From: Mesostigma viride
Lineage: Eukaryota; Streptophyta; Mesostigmatophyceae; Mesostigmatales; Mesostigmataceae
Assembly: GCA_009746045.1 (NCBI GenBank)
Contig: RPFO01000080.1
Location: 9,605,613-9,669,612, forward strand
Length of the DNA stretch: 64,000 nucleotides
Direction: 5' to 3'
A program made the position numbers and the translations under genes. This document shows positions 44,399 to 55,700 of this stretch, one piece after another (position 1 is the first letter of the stretch; each line of letters opens with the position of its first letter). The notes below the pieces were generated by a model, which saw only the letters and a list, made by a program, of their open reading frames with translations, searched no databases and was not told the origin of the DNA.

Positions 44399-45449
44399 TT
44401 AATTCCCTACTTGTTGGGCCTTGCTGTGCTTGTCCAAGAGGATCTCAGTTTGGAGAGCTGCCTTGACAGCCGGGGTGGCTGGCAGTGCAGCCTCCTCACC
44501 CAATGGCAGGAGGTGGCTTGCCACCTTCCACTCCCCCACTCCTTGCCCCTCCACCTGCAGCAAGGCCGCCACCACCCTCATTAGGTAAGTACTCCATGCC
44601 CACAGTCTCCCCGGATGCTGAGCCCAGCTCCTTGAGAAGGGTGTCCATGGCCAATGCAATGTTCATGACAATCTTCCTGTTCTTCATGTTCCGCCAATTT
44701 CCAGGCTTGACTGTCATGACCCACGACTGGATTCATCATTCCATCCCATCCCATTGTCGCTGGCGTCCTCCAGCAGGCCCCCGGCAGCACCCGCTGCGAA
44801 ATCCGATATTTCACGCTCTTGGCTCGGCTCGGCAGCGCCACCCCTTTCAAGGCTTTGAAGTGGCTTCCCGACCCCTCCATTCCTCCCGGCGCTGCCTTCA
44901 AACCTTGCATCAATAAATTCTCGGCTGCGACCTCCCCCTCCTCGTCGTCCTGATTTTCGGTTCCCGGAGGTGCCCCAACGAATGTCGCCAACCTCGCCCT
45001 CGTTTCCTTTCCGACAGCCCCCCCACCTGCTGAATTTTGGCCGTGCCTTTCGGCTTGGCCATTAGTCGTTGCGAAGGTGTTGTTGGTGACAGCGCCTCCT
45101 CCTCGTTCGCCGCGAGATGTGCCACGACCAGCAGTTTTGCCACCAACGCTTCGTTCGCCGGGTCACGTGCGTCCAACACGTCGGCAATGTCAACGTGATC
45201 GACCAGCAACTGCACAACAGACCTCAGCTGGCTCGAGCTCCACGAGCTGGCGCCCGTCAACCAATCCTCGGCACCGAAGACCTGCTCAAGTGCCCCCACA
45301 GCCTCTGCAGGGCTGGTGCACTTGGCGAGCTGCTTCTTTTTGGCGCTGAAGGCGACTGGCGCGTGACTGGCGGCAGCAGCCCGCGGTGTGGGCGTCCCGT
45401 CCTCCCCGCGCGCTGCCTGCCTTGCTGTAGCCTTGCGCCCCTTCGGCAT
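44399..45449 (-). pseudogene. Unknown gene with several frameshifts
   Basis: It starts MPKGRKATARQAARGEDG at 45449 with good coding character: FSAKKKQLAKCTSPAEAVGA, EQVFGAEDWLTGASSWSSSQ, LDARDPANEALVAKLLVVAH. Coding then moves to other frames: ARLATFVGAPPGTENQDDEE, a Gly/Ala stretch near 44780, NWRNMKNRKIVMNIALAMDT then LLKELGSASGETVGMEYLPN, and finally PAVKAALQTEILLDKHSKAQ with stop at 44399. At least three shifts are needed, one at a run of seven G near 45020. Either a decayed gene or uncorrected indels. I do not recognise the family; the charged N-terminus followed by helical repeats suggests a nucleic-acid or scaffold role at most. Confidence 0.55.
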
Positions 45450-46524
45450 TGCTGCTCAGGGTCAAAAATGGCTCCGACAGTTAAGGTTTGTCAAACCAGA
45501 GCTTCGTTCTCCCTGGCTTGGTGTCGCCGCCCTTGTGAAAAGAAAAGAGGCCGACCTTAGCTAGGTGGGTTTGTTTTTGTCTTTTTTGCGTGTCATGCGG
45601 CCTTGGCCTGGACGGTATTTTTTCGCCACGCAAATGTTGCGTCCAAACAAGTGACGCAATGTGGTGTTCTAATTGCCGGCAGCTTACGTAAGGCTGCCGG
45701 GGCTATTAGGTCACATATTTCGTGAGAGAAAGAATCTAGATCTAGTTAATCACTACGTCATTAACAAAGAAATCTATAGACAGTGGCAGGTTTATGTCTC
45801 AACGTAGCTCCTGCCACCTGGCTAGGAAAAGTGCCCAAATCTTTGGCCACTACTGATCCGGATCAGGCCGCACCGGCCTCAAAAGGTATGTCACGTGAAC
45901 CCTATAACCTAGCTATAGCGGCTACACTTCCATCTCACTATAAAGAAACTATGTTCAGAGAACCACGAACATCGCGCCCTTACCCTACAACGGGATGTAC
46001 AGCGTTGAAAAAAAACACGGGTTAATGGCAACCATACTGCGAGATACGCAGTGCCTCCACTGAGCTAGGCTACCCGGCTAGTTTGGCTGGTAAAACTTGT
46101 TGACAGCTGTTCTTGAAAGTCAACCGCGCCAAGATGACAGACAGACCTTGGGTCCCTTAAATCCTGCCCCGTTCCTAGAGTTGGATATAAACAAGGGGGG
46201 GGGACCCCCTGCATAAACGCTGCTCATTCCCATCAGCGAAATCGGCGCAATAGGCCAGCGTTGGCCCCAGCCATCAATACCACAAACTGCGTTTCCTACC
46301 TCCAATGAGACCACCGGGCATTGAGACAGGCTCCTAAAGTCATGAGCTAGCCACAACCGATTGCCAGCTATACTACTACACGAATAGTTGTGCCAGCAAT
46401 CGCTGCAGCTAGCCTTCCATTGGAGTTGCTGCACAAGAACCGGTACAATTTGTTCCATTGGCGACCAACAGGTGCTATGTTTCACGAGGGCGCCGTAGAC
46501 CTGGCGTATCGAACTGGGCACTTG
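45450..46524. other. Spacer between the pseudogene and gene 2
   Basis: No convincing gene. 45565-45660 is T/G-rich. Parts between 45780 and 46520 are open in several frames but show no consistent coding pattern. Confidence 0.4.
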
Positions 46525-46734
46525 TCAAGCTCGGCTGCCAAAGCGGGATGCCTCCCACTGCTTCAGGACCAGGGACGCCACGTCCTTGTGATCTGTTTTG
46601 TCCGCCTTGAGCCCACCCTTGCCCGCAACCTGCTTGGGCACCTTGGCGCGCTCCTGTGCAAACTTGCGCGGCACGTCGTCGACTACTTTGGGTATGTCCA
46701 TGCGGTCACGCAGGACTTTACCAAACAGGTCATC
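46525..46734 (-). CDS. Gene 2 last exon, C-terminus
   Basis: The acceptor is tctgcctgtgcgcag; stop TGA at 46525-46527. 69 residues: DDLFGKVLRDRMDIPKVVDD, PRKFAQERAKVPKQVAGKGG, ADKTDHKDVASLVLKQWEAS, ending RFGSRA. Lys/Asp-rich and helical. Its end (QWEASRFG) resembles the end of gene 1 (QWQSTHFG). Confidence 0.7.
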   Translation of the reverse strand, partial: DDLFGKVLRDRMDIPKVVDDVPRKFAQERAKVPKQVAGKGGLKADKTDHKDVASLVLKQWEASRFGSRA

Positions 46735-49685
46735 CTGCGCACAGGCAGATGCGACACAGAGGTAGTAGCAGCATCATTTGCAGGAGCAGACAGCAGTAAA
46801 CGAAACAGCCGGTGTTGTGCTCACCCAAGCCATGCTGTGGTCCGCTAGTACCCGTGCGCCCAATATAGGATAGAGGAACGGGTGCCGTGTTAGTCCACGA
46901 CTACACATGCACCATCCATTACAGTCATTACTGCGTTGAGTTGCGTTTCTTAAGGTTGCGTTACCGCGTTAAGTTGCGACGCCGGTAAGTTGGGGGCCGT
47001 ATACCTCACGGCCCACCATTCGCAAAATATCTGGCCTGAAAAATGGACTTGAGGCGATATCGATGCTGCAGCTGGATCAGGCTTGACGAGAGCTGTCGAT
47101 TGCCGTATAGACGTCCGTCAGAGGAGGAGGGGGTGGGTTGCCAGCCTAATTCTACCGTTAAGGTTACGTACCCGCGTTAAGTTGCGACGCCGAGTTTTAG
47201 GCGGCGATCGCAACTTAACGCGGTAATGACTGTAATTAATTAATTGATGGACACCCATGCACCATAATTATCTGCACCTAGACCAGCCATGACCCTGCGA
47301 CTTTACACGGTTCAAGGTACCCCGTGCCGTGCACGACCGCCCACCGCCCATGCCCCCACAACCTTATGCAGTTAAGGATGAAGTATGGAGTGCATGACCA
47401 CCAAACGAAAAGATGCAAATGCATGACCACCCACCGCTGCCTGGTACAGTGCTCCGGGACACGCCTCATGCATGCGTGCCCAAGTCCTTACGACACCCTA
47501 CCGGCCGTGCATGATACTCTAACCCGACTACCCATCCTCACCCACCGCTGCCTGGTGCAGTGCTCGTTGATATGCCTCATGCATGCATGCGTGCGCAAGT
47601 AACCAATTATAACCACCCACCGCTGCCCTTGAGGTCACGTCGATCGTGCGCCAGCCAGGAGGCTGGTGCCTCAGGTGGCCCAGGCCCAGGCCCGAGGTGC
47701 CAAAGCCCTGGCCCCCCAAAGCCGAGTGGCTGAGTGGCGGTGGGCAGCATCCAATGATGGCATTTTCCCCCCACCCCCAATCAGCCAGCAGTCCCAACCC
47801 AATTGGCATTGCCCCCCCGAATCGGCATTCCCCCCAACCCCCAATCAGCCAGCAATCGCGGCCGAGAGCATAGACGACGACAAGGAGGGCAGCCCAGGAG
47901 GACAGGCAAGGAAGACAGGCAAGGAAGACAGGCGAGAAAGACAAGGAGGAGAGGCCAGGGAGGTCAGGCAAGTTAGGCAGGTCAGGTGAGCAGACAGGTG
48001 AGAGGCTCCAACGGTGGCAGTTGCCGGGACGAAAGATGACGTGCTGAGGGCAAGGCATGCGCTCACACACTGGCATGCCTAGGAGACATACACCACATGC
48101 ATGGATATCAGTCTTGCAACCACGGGCAGAAGAGCGTGAAAGTACGATTCTGCAATCATGGTATGCATCTAACTATCGATACTAGTAAACAAGCATCGTA
48201 ACCGCTCATAACAACCAGTAGCCGATTACAGAGAACGTGTTTGCCGTCACTGAAAATATACTGGTGCTCCAGTGCTGAATGGATACAAGCCTTGGAGGTG
48301 ATTGCTTTCATTCGCTACAGTAGGACACTCATTCGCTACAGTAGGACTCATTCGCTACAGTAGGCTACTGTAGGACACTTCCAGCTTCACGTCCCCCTGG
48401 TGCTGACACTCTCTCTTCAGTTGCTTATCGTTCTCGGACAACACCCAACACCTCGCGAAACAAGCACCGGTCGCTGCGCAAGGAAAACTTTAAGGGCTAG
48501 TCACCGCTTTTCCAGTGCAAGCCCATGGCTAGCGCTTTACTCATGCCAACCGCTATGCAAGGCGAGCCCTGAATTCATTCATTAATTCGTCTCGTGAGGC
48601 GAACCCTATAAAGTGGTTAGGCTTCTGATGGTCTAGGCGGCGCACCTTCGCTCGTCCCTGTGCTGCGTGTGCTCTGCGTCCCTCCACCATCAATCATCAG
48701 GAATGCATCGTCACCACAACATTAATTACATGAAGTGAAGCTACTGAAATATACACATAACTATAGATCACTCACCTGAGCTCCTCCAAGTGCTCCGTGT
48801 CCCCACACCATGCAACGCCACCACGGAACTCTATACCTGAAGTATAGCTATAGTTGTACACTACATCACGCACCTGAGCTCCTCCATGTGCTCCGTGTGC
48901 TCTGCCTCCCTGGGGTCCGCACAGCCCCACGACCCGCGGATGCCAGCAGACAACGAGTTAGGCACAGCAAGTTGGGGCGGAGAGAGGGCAGGTAGAGAAA
49001 CGTACATGGAGTAGGGTATGTAGAATCGGGCACGTAGAGTGGGGCACGTAGAGTGGGGCACGTAGAGTGGGGCACGTAGAGTGGGGCACGTATAGTAGGG
49101 TGTGTAGAGTAGGGCACATAGAGTAGGGCATGAAGGAATAGAATAGTGCGCACAGGGCAGGGTAGGTAGAATAGGGCACATAGAGTAGAGCATGTAGAGC
49201 AAGGCATATATAGGTTAGGTAGTGGGGAACATGTTGGAAGGGGCATAACGAAAGGGACACACACAAGGGCACGGAGAGTAGGGCACATACCTGTGGACTA
49301 GTATATTAGGGCATAGAAAGAGGGAGGCAGGTGTCGGGGAAAAGCGAGGTCTGGCAAGAAAGGAAGCACTCAGGAAAGAAAGTTGGTGTCTGACAAAGAA
49401 AAAAAATGCACGAGGCCAGCCAAAATCCAATAGCAAGGCCAGATGCCGACATCCCCTCCACTGCGCCTCCTTTTCTATGCCCCATGAAACTACTACTTAC
49501 TGCTCCTAAGAGCAGTAAGAAGAACCTGTTCCTTAAACTGCAATTGGGCCTGTGATACGAACAAAACAAGGCACATGGGGCCGGATCTTGGGACATGCTA
49601 CCAGCCCACTACCACCCAACTTCCCACAGTGAAGCAGACCCAACAGGTGCGGCCACTGTTTCACAGTAATAACAATAATTAGTAA

Positions 49686-49738
<53 letters not shown>

Positions 49739-52700
49739 TTTTCATCATATGCAGCACAGCCAGGAGATGACTAGGACACACCCTAAAGCTCTGGCATCAC
49801 AAAATCGCAGGCCCAGCGGGTGGATATTACTTAATAAAGTACTTGATCAAGTATCGCACCAGCACCCACCCACCTGCCACCATTCCATGCACCAGGGGCG
49901 GTGAAGGATAGACACACTCCAACCGCCGCAAGCCAGGCTTGGCCAAACAAGTCGAGATGAAAACTTCTGCTGCCCACCTAATGATTAAAAAAAAAAATGA
50001 ACATAAATGAAAATAATGAAAAATCTAATAATTTATTGTGAGCCGCCCCTCTATTCTCCAGCGAGGCGTGCGTCGAGGGTCAATCACGAAAAATTCCAGC
50101 CATGGCCACCTAGTTTCCTGCTATAGTAACCTTGTCTGCCACCAATTATATGCATTGGTGGCATGTATTGCCGCATTGCTGGCCAACAATGCCGCCCTGC
50201 GCACGCGTTTCCTACAACACCCCCGAGCCCACACCCCGCCACCTAAACATGCACGGAGGGGTAAGCCACACTAGCTCCCACAAGCATTCCATCCCCCTGG
50301 CTTCCACAATTCCAGGTACCCACCAGTCCCCGCAAAAACCAGTCCCCGCAGTCTGCCTTTTTAAATTTGAACTAAATGTTCCTTCAAATGCTAAATGCTA
50401 AACGTTTTTCCCCACTAGCTTCCACACCCCGTCCCTCCCACTGGCGCTCAGCCACTCACCGGTGCGCCCTGCCCCGCAGAATGTCCGCGACAGCCCCCCC
50501 TCGCCCCCTGGCGCTTGTCCTTGCCCTTGCCCTCCTTGGCCTTGTGTGGGATCAGCACCGTCTCCCAGTTGATCGCGTCCGCCGGCGACCGCGCCGCCGC
50601 CAGCGCCGCCAGTATCTTGCCCAGGTCCTCGGGCGTCAAGCCGAGGGCCGCTAGACCCAACTGGTTGTTGCCGGCATCCACGCCCACTTTGTCGGCATTC
50701 GCGCCATTTTTGTCGGCATCCGCGCCCTTTTTGTCGGCATCCGCGCCCTTTTTGTCGGCATTCCCGCCCTTTTTGTCGGCATCCGCGCCCTTTTTGTCGG
50801 CATTCTTGCCCTTCTTGTCGGCATTTCCGCCCTTCTTGTCGGAATCCGTGCCCTGTTTGTCGGCACCCCCACCGCTTCCAACATCCCCCGCGACCTTTCC
50901 CGTCGCAGCGGCACCGGTGCTCCTCTCGGCATGCGGGGCCTTTATGCTGGTAAAGAGATCCATGCCCAGAATTGACGAGGACGTTGCGCCGACGGGTGGC
51001 CCCCCCGAGCGAAGCCCAGAATCGATGCGGGCGAGCACGGCCTTTGCGGCCGAGAGGTCGTCCAGGGGCGTACCTGGGTGGGGGACCCCAGGGTGGTCTG
51101 GGTCGGCATCGGGCAGCGTCGAGGGGAAAGCGTCGTTGTCGCCCTCGAGCTTCTCAAGCGCGACCAGGAAGCGGTGCTGGCCCTCCTTGGTCGGCTGCGC
51201 GTGGTAATATTTAGAAGTGTTAGGAGTGGGTGGGCGTGGGAAAGAAAAAGGTTGGTAACACAATTGAAAAAAGCCATGCTGGCCTTTCTTATTTGGTTGA
51301 CTGCGTGGTATTATGAAAGATAACTAAGTGGGTGGGGGACGAAAATTGGGTTAGTGATAGGATGCATGGAAGCAGTGCTCGCCTTCCTTGGTCGGCTGCA
51401 TGTTGTGGGTGGGCATGTGTGGGCATGGGCAGTAAACAGGGTTAATAATGGGGTACCGAGTAGCGGTGTTGAAGGGAGAGCAGCCAGAGGCTAAAGGGCG
51501 TTCCATTTGGCAAAGTACTTGGGGTGGCAGTGAGGAGTGAGATGGCAAGTACACAATACCATAATGTACATGCAACACTGTGCACTACTACTGAACACTA
51601 TACTACAGTACACACTACCATAATGTATATGCAACACGGTGCACTACTACTATACACTATACTACTGTACACACTACCATACCACCTACGTAACCTTGGT
51701 ATCGTAATCACGCCACAAAAGGGGGGGAGCCTTATTTCAACCCATGTCACAGGGGCATGTTCAGAAGCCGATGCACATCACATGGACAGTATACCATACC
51801 AGGTGCTTGAGTACGCCTATTGGTCTCGGTAAGGCACCCATCACGTGGGGGATCTGAGGTAGGGGTGAGACCTGAACATGCTGGGCACCTTGAAAGCATC
51901 TTGTGGCAAGCTGCAAGACGTTGTGACAAGCCGCAAGTGCAAGTTAAACTACAGATATCAACACACCCTTTCCGAGATGACTATGGCGTCTCCCACCCAC
52001 CCACCCACCCACCCACCCACCTATCAGACTGGAAGCTGCAACAGGAAGCATATGGGTAAATGGGTATTTTTATTAACCAATCGGGAGACTTTTGGAGAAA
52101 TGGGTACAAAGTAGCGACCAGCCTCTTACTCAGTGTGTATAAGGTGGCAGGAAATACAATGAAGATGTACTAATATTCTTTCACTGTGAAGATGTACTAA
52201 TAATATTCTTTCACTGTGAAGATGTACTACTAATATTCTTTCACTGTGAAGATGTACTACTAATATTCTTTCACTGTGAAGATGTACTACTAATATTCTT
52301 TCACTGTGAAGATGTACTACTACGAGACTTATACTGTGAAGATGTACTATGACTGTACTAATACTTTGAAGATGTAGTATGTAAAAGATCATGCGCTACA
52401 CATGACTGCTGGTAAGAGAAAGGGGTAACCTGAACAGCAGAAAGGACCACAGGACCACACAAACTTTCTCCCAGGCATCAAGAACGTGATGATCCGGTGC
52501 GTGTTGAACGAAACAGAGCCTTCCCTCCTCGGCACGATCAACCCCTATCAGTTTCTCCAAAATGCCACAACTAGGACGGTTCAAATTTCATGGAGACTGC
52601 GGAAACTCAGCTGATGTACTAGACTTTGGAAACTTCAGCTGATGTACTACACTTTGGGAGAGCCATCGCCGCTCAGCTTACGCAAATCAGCTCATGTACT

Positions 52701-55700
52701 AGACTTTTCGAGAGCCACCTCTCGTTTGTAGGGACAGATTCCACAGAATACCATTTCCACACGGATGACTAGAAGAAACAGCTGGCACAATATTCGTGAT
52801 TCCACACAGTTGCTGCCGGAAGAACGACCCACGCGCATGCTGTCGCCACTCACCTGTGCTCCCAAGACGCTGTTGAGCCATGAGCTCAGATCCTGCGAGC
52901 ACGCGGCAGCCAGGTTTAACGACCGGACAAGCACAACACAGCACGCGGCAACCAGGTTCGCCGGATAAAGAGTTTGCAATCGGGATCACCAAGCAAAGAG
53001 TCAGCAACCAGGTTCGCCGGATAAAGAGTTTGCAATCAGGATCACCAAGCAAAGAGCCAGCAACCAGGTTCGCCAGATAAAGAGTTTGCAATCAGGACCA
53101 CCAAGCAAAGAGTCAGCAACCAGGTTCGCCAGATAAAGAGTTTGCAATCAGGACCACCAAGCAAAGAGTCAGCAACCAGGTTCGCCAGATAAAGAGTTTG
53201 CAATCAGGATCACCAAGCAAAGAGTCAGCAACCAGGTTCGCCAGATAAAGAGTTTGCAATCAGGATCACCAAGCAAAGAGTCAGCAACCAGGTTCGCCAG
53301 ATAGAGAGTTTGCAATCGGGATCACCAAGCAAAGAGTCAGCAACCAGGTTCGCCGGATAAAGAGTTTGCAATCAGGATCACCAAGCAAAGAGTCAGCAAC
53401 CAGGTTCGCCAGATAAATAGTTTGCAATCGGGATCACCAAGCAAAGAGTCAGCAACCAGGTTCGCCAGATAAAGAGTTTGCAATCGGGATCACCAAGCAA
53501 AGAGTCAGCAACCAGGTTCGCCGGATAAAGAGTTTGCAATCAGGATCACCAAGCGAAGAGTCAGCAACCAGGTTCGCCAGATAGAGAGTTTGCAATCAGG
53601 ATCACCAAGCAAAGAGTCAGCAACCAGGTTCGCCAGATAAAGAGTTTGCAATCAGGATCACCAAGCAAAGAGTCAGCAACAAGGTTCGCCAGATAAAGAG
53701 TTTGCAATCAGGATCACCAAGCAAAGAGTCAGCAACCAGGTTCGCCAGATAAATAGTTTGCAATCGGGACCACCAAGCAAAGAGTCAGCAACCAGGTGGT
53801 ACCCCACGCATTTTGTGAGCTAACGCTCGTAATATCTTGCGGTACATAGTGCGTTAGGGTCAGGGTACATGCCGCTAGCTTTTTAAGGTTGTAAAAATAT
53901 AACTCTCACGAATGTCTCCCCCCTCCCCCTCACCAAGCACATTGTTAACACTGGATTACACTGCGCACGCCACCACCCCGTGGCAACACACACACATGCA
54001 CATACACGCACACACACGTACACTCACTCACTCACTCACACTCACACACACGTACGCATACACACACACGATACTATACTACAGTGACCACACACACATA
54101 CCACCGTGGGGCACCGTGCGCGCGACACCAGGTACGACACCACGCGCGTTCGTCCGTGCGCGTAAGGACAGAAGCTTGCTAATGTGACAGGTGCATGCTA
54201 ATATGAACCTCGAAAACACATGAAATACATAGCAGTGTACACAGCATAGCCTAGTCTCGCTTACTATGAAGGTCTCACCACTTTGGAAAGATTGGTAAGT
54301 TTGGCAGATGTGATGCCTATGACGGGCTAGTGGCACGGCCCACCTTCTTGCCCTGCAGCAGATCTTGGGACGCAGCATACACAGTGGCAACACCCGGCTT
54401 TTCTGGCAGACCGCGCTCCTGCAGCCATCCTTGGAGGTCCTGTTGATAGAGGGCAGAGTTGATAGGGGGGAAAGACCTCAGATACGTTAGATGGCCCCCT
54501 TAAGGCCGCAGACAAGACCGCCGACCCGAAGCAGACATCGTGATATACTGGTGAACTACCCCCTTGGTTGCACCATTAGCTTCGCACGGCGAACCCCTTG
54601 TTTGAAAACCTGCTGTGAGAGACAATCCTGACAGCACAACAAGAGTGAGATTTATCATTCTCAACTATATCATAACACATTCATCACGCTCACATTGATG
54701 AGAAGTGATCCATTGCCCCGAATTCAGATCGCAACCCTTCGTCGATGATGGAAGGAGACACAATGGCAGGAGGCCATACTTGCTTTGAAACCGAGAGTGA
54801 CCACGCTTACTTGCCCTGAAACCGAAAGTGACCATGCTGAAACAAGGACTGCTGAGAAAAACATGCCACAAACATGCCACAGACATGCCACAAACATGCC
54901 ACAAACATGCCACAAACATGCCACAAACATACCACAAACACGCTCCAAACATGCCACAAACATGCCACAAACATGCCACAAACATGGCACAAACATGGCA
55001 CAAACATGCCACAAACACGCCACAAACATGCCACAAACATGCCACAAACATGCCACAAACATGCTACAAACATGCCACAAACATGCTACAAACATGCCAC
55101 AAACATGCCACAAACACGCCACAAACATGCCACAAACATGCCACAAACATGCCACAAACATGCCACAAACATGCCACAAACATGCCACAAACACGCCACA
55201 AACATGCCACAAACATGCCACAAACACGCCCCAAACACGCCCCAAACACGCCCCAAACACGCCCCAAACACGCCACAAACATGTTACCAATACGTGCAAT
55301 TCACCACAAGATACGCATACACATAGCCATGCCGAATAATGTGCGCTATGCAGAATGCGGTAAACACAAACATCTAAAAAAGGAGCAAACAAAAACGCTG
55401 AACAAGCCGGATGCAACATGCAATCTATGAACAGACAAGTCCACATGTGCAAGAAACAGACGCAGCAGCCCACCTTGACGCCATTGGGAGATGCCGCAGA
55501 ACTCGGGGGAGCTGCCGCTCCTCCCCCCCTAGCGGCCACACCCCCGTACTTGTCCATCGCAGCCAACAGCATGGCCGCGGACTGTGGCGCGGATGGCGCG
55601 CCCCCCCCTCCCGCCGCCTGGTCGCTATTTCCTCCTCGGTCCCTGGGCCCCCTCCCCGCGGGGTTGTTCATGTTGTTGATGCGGTCAAACACCGACAGGG

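Noticed and set aside
52935-53797. CRISPR-like array
   Set aside because: The 56-bp units are contiguous with no unique spacers, and the sequence is an intron of a eukaryotic gene; it is a minisatellite.
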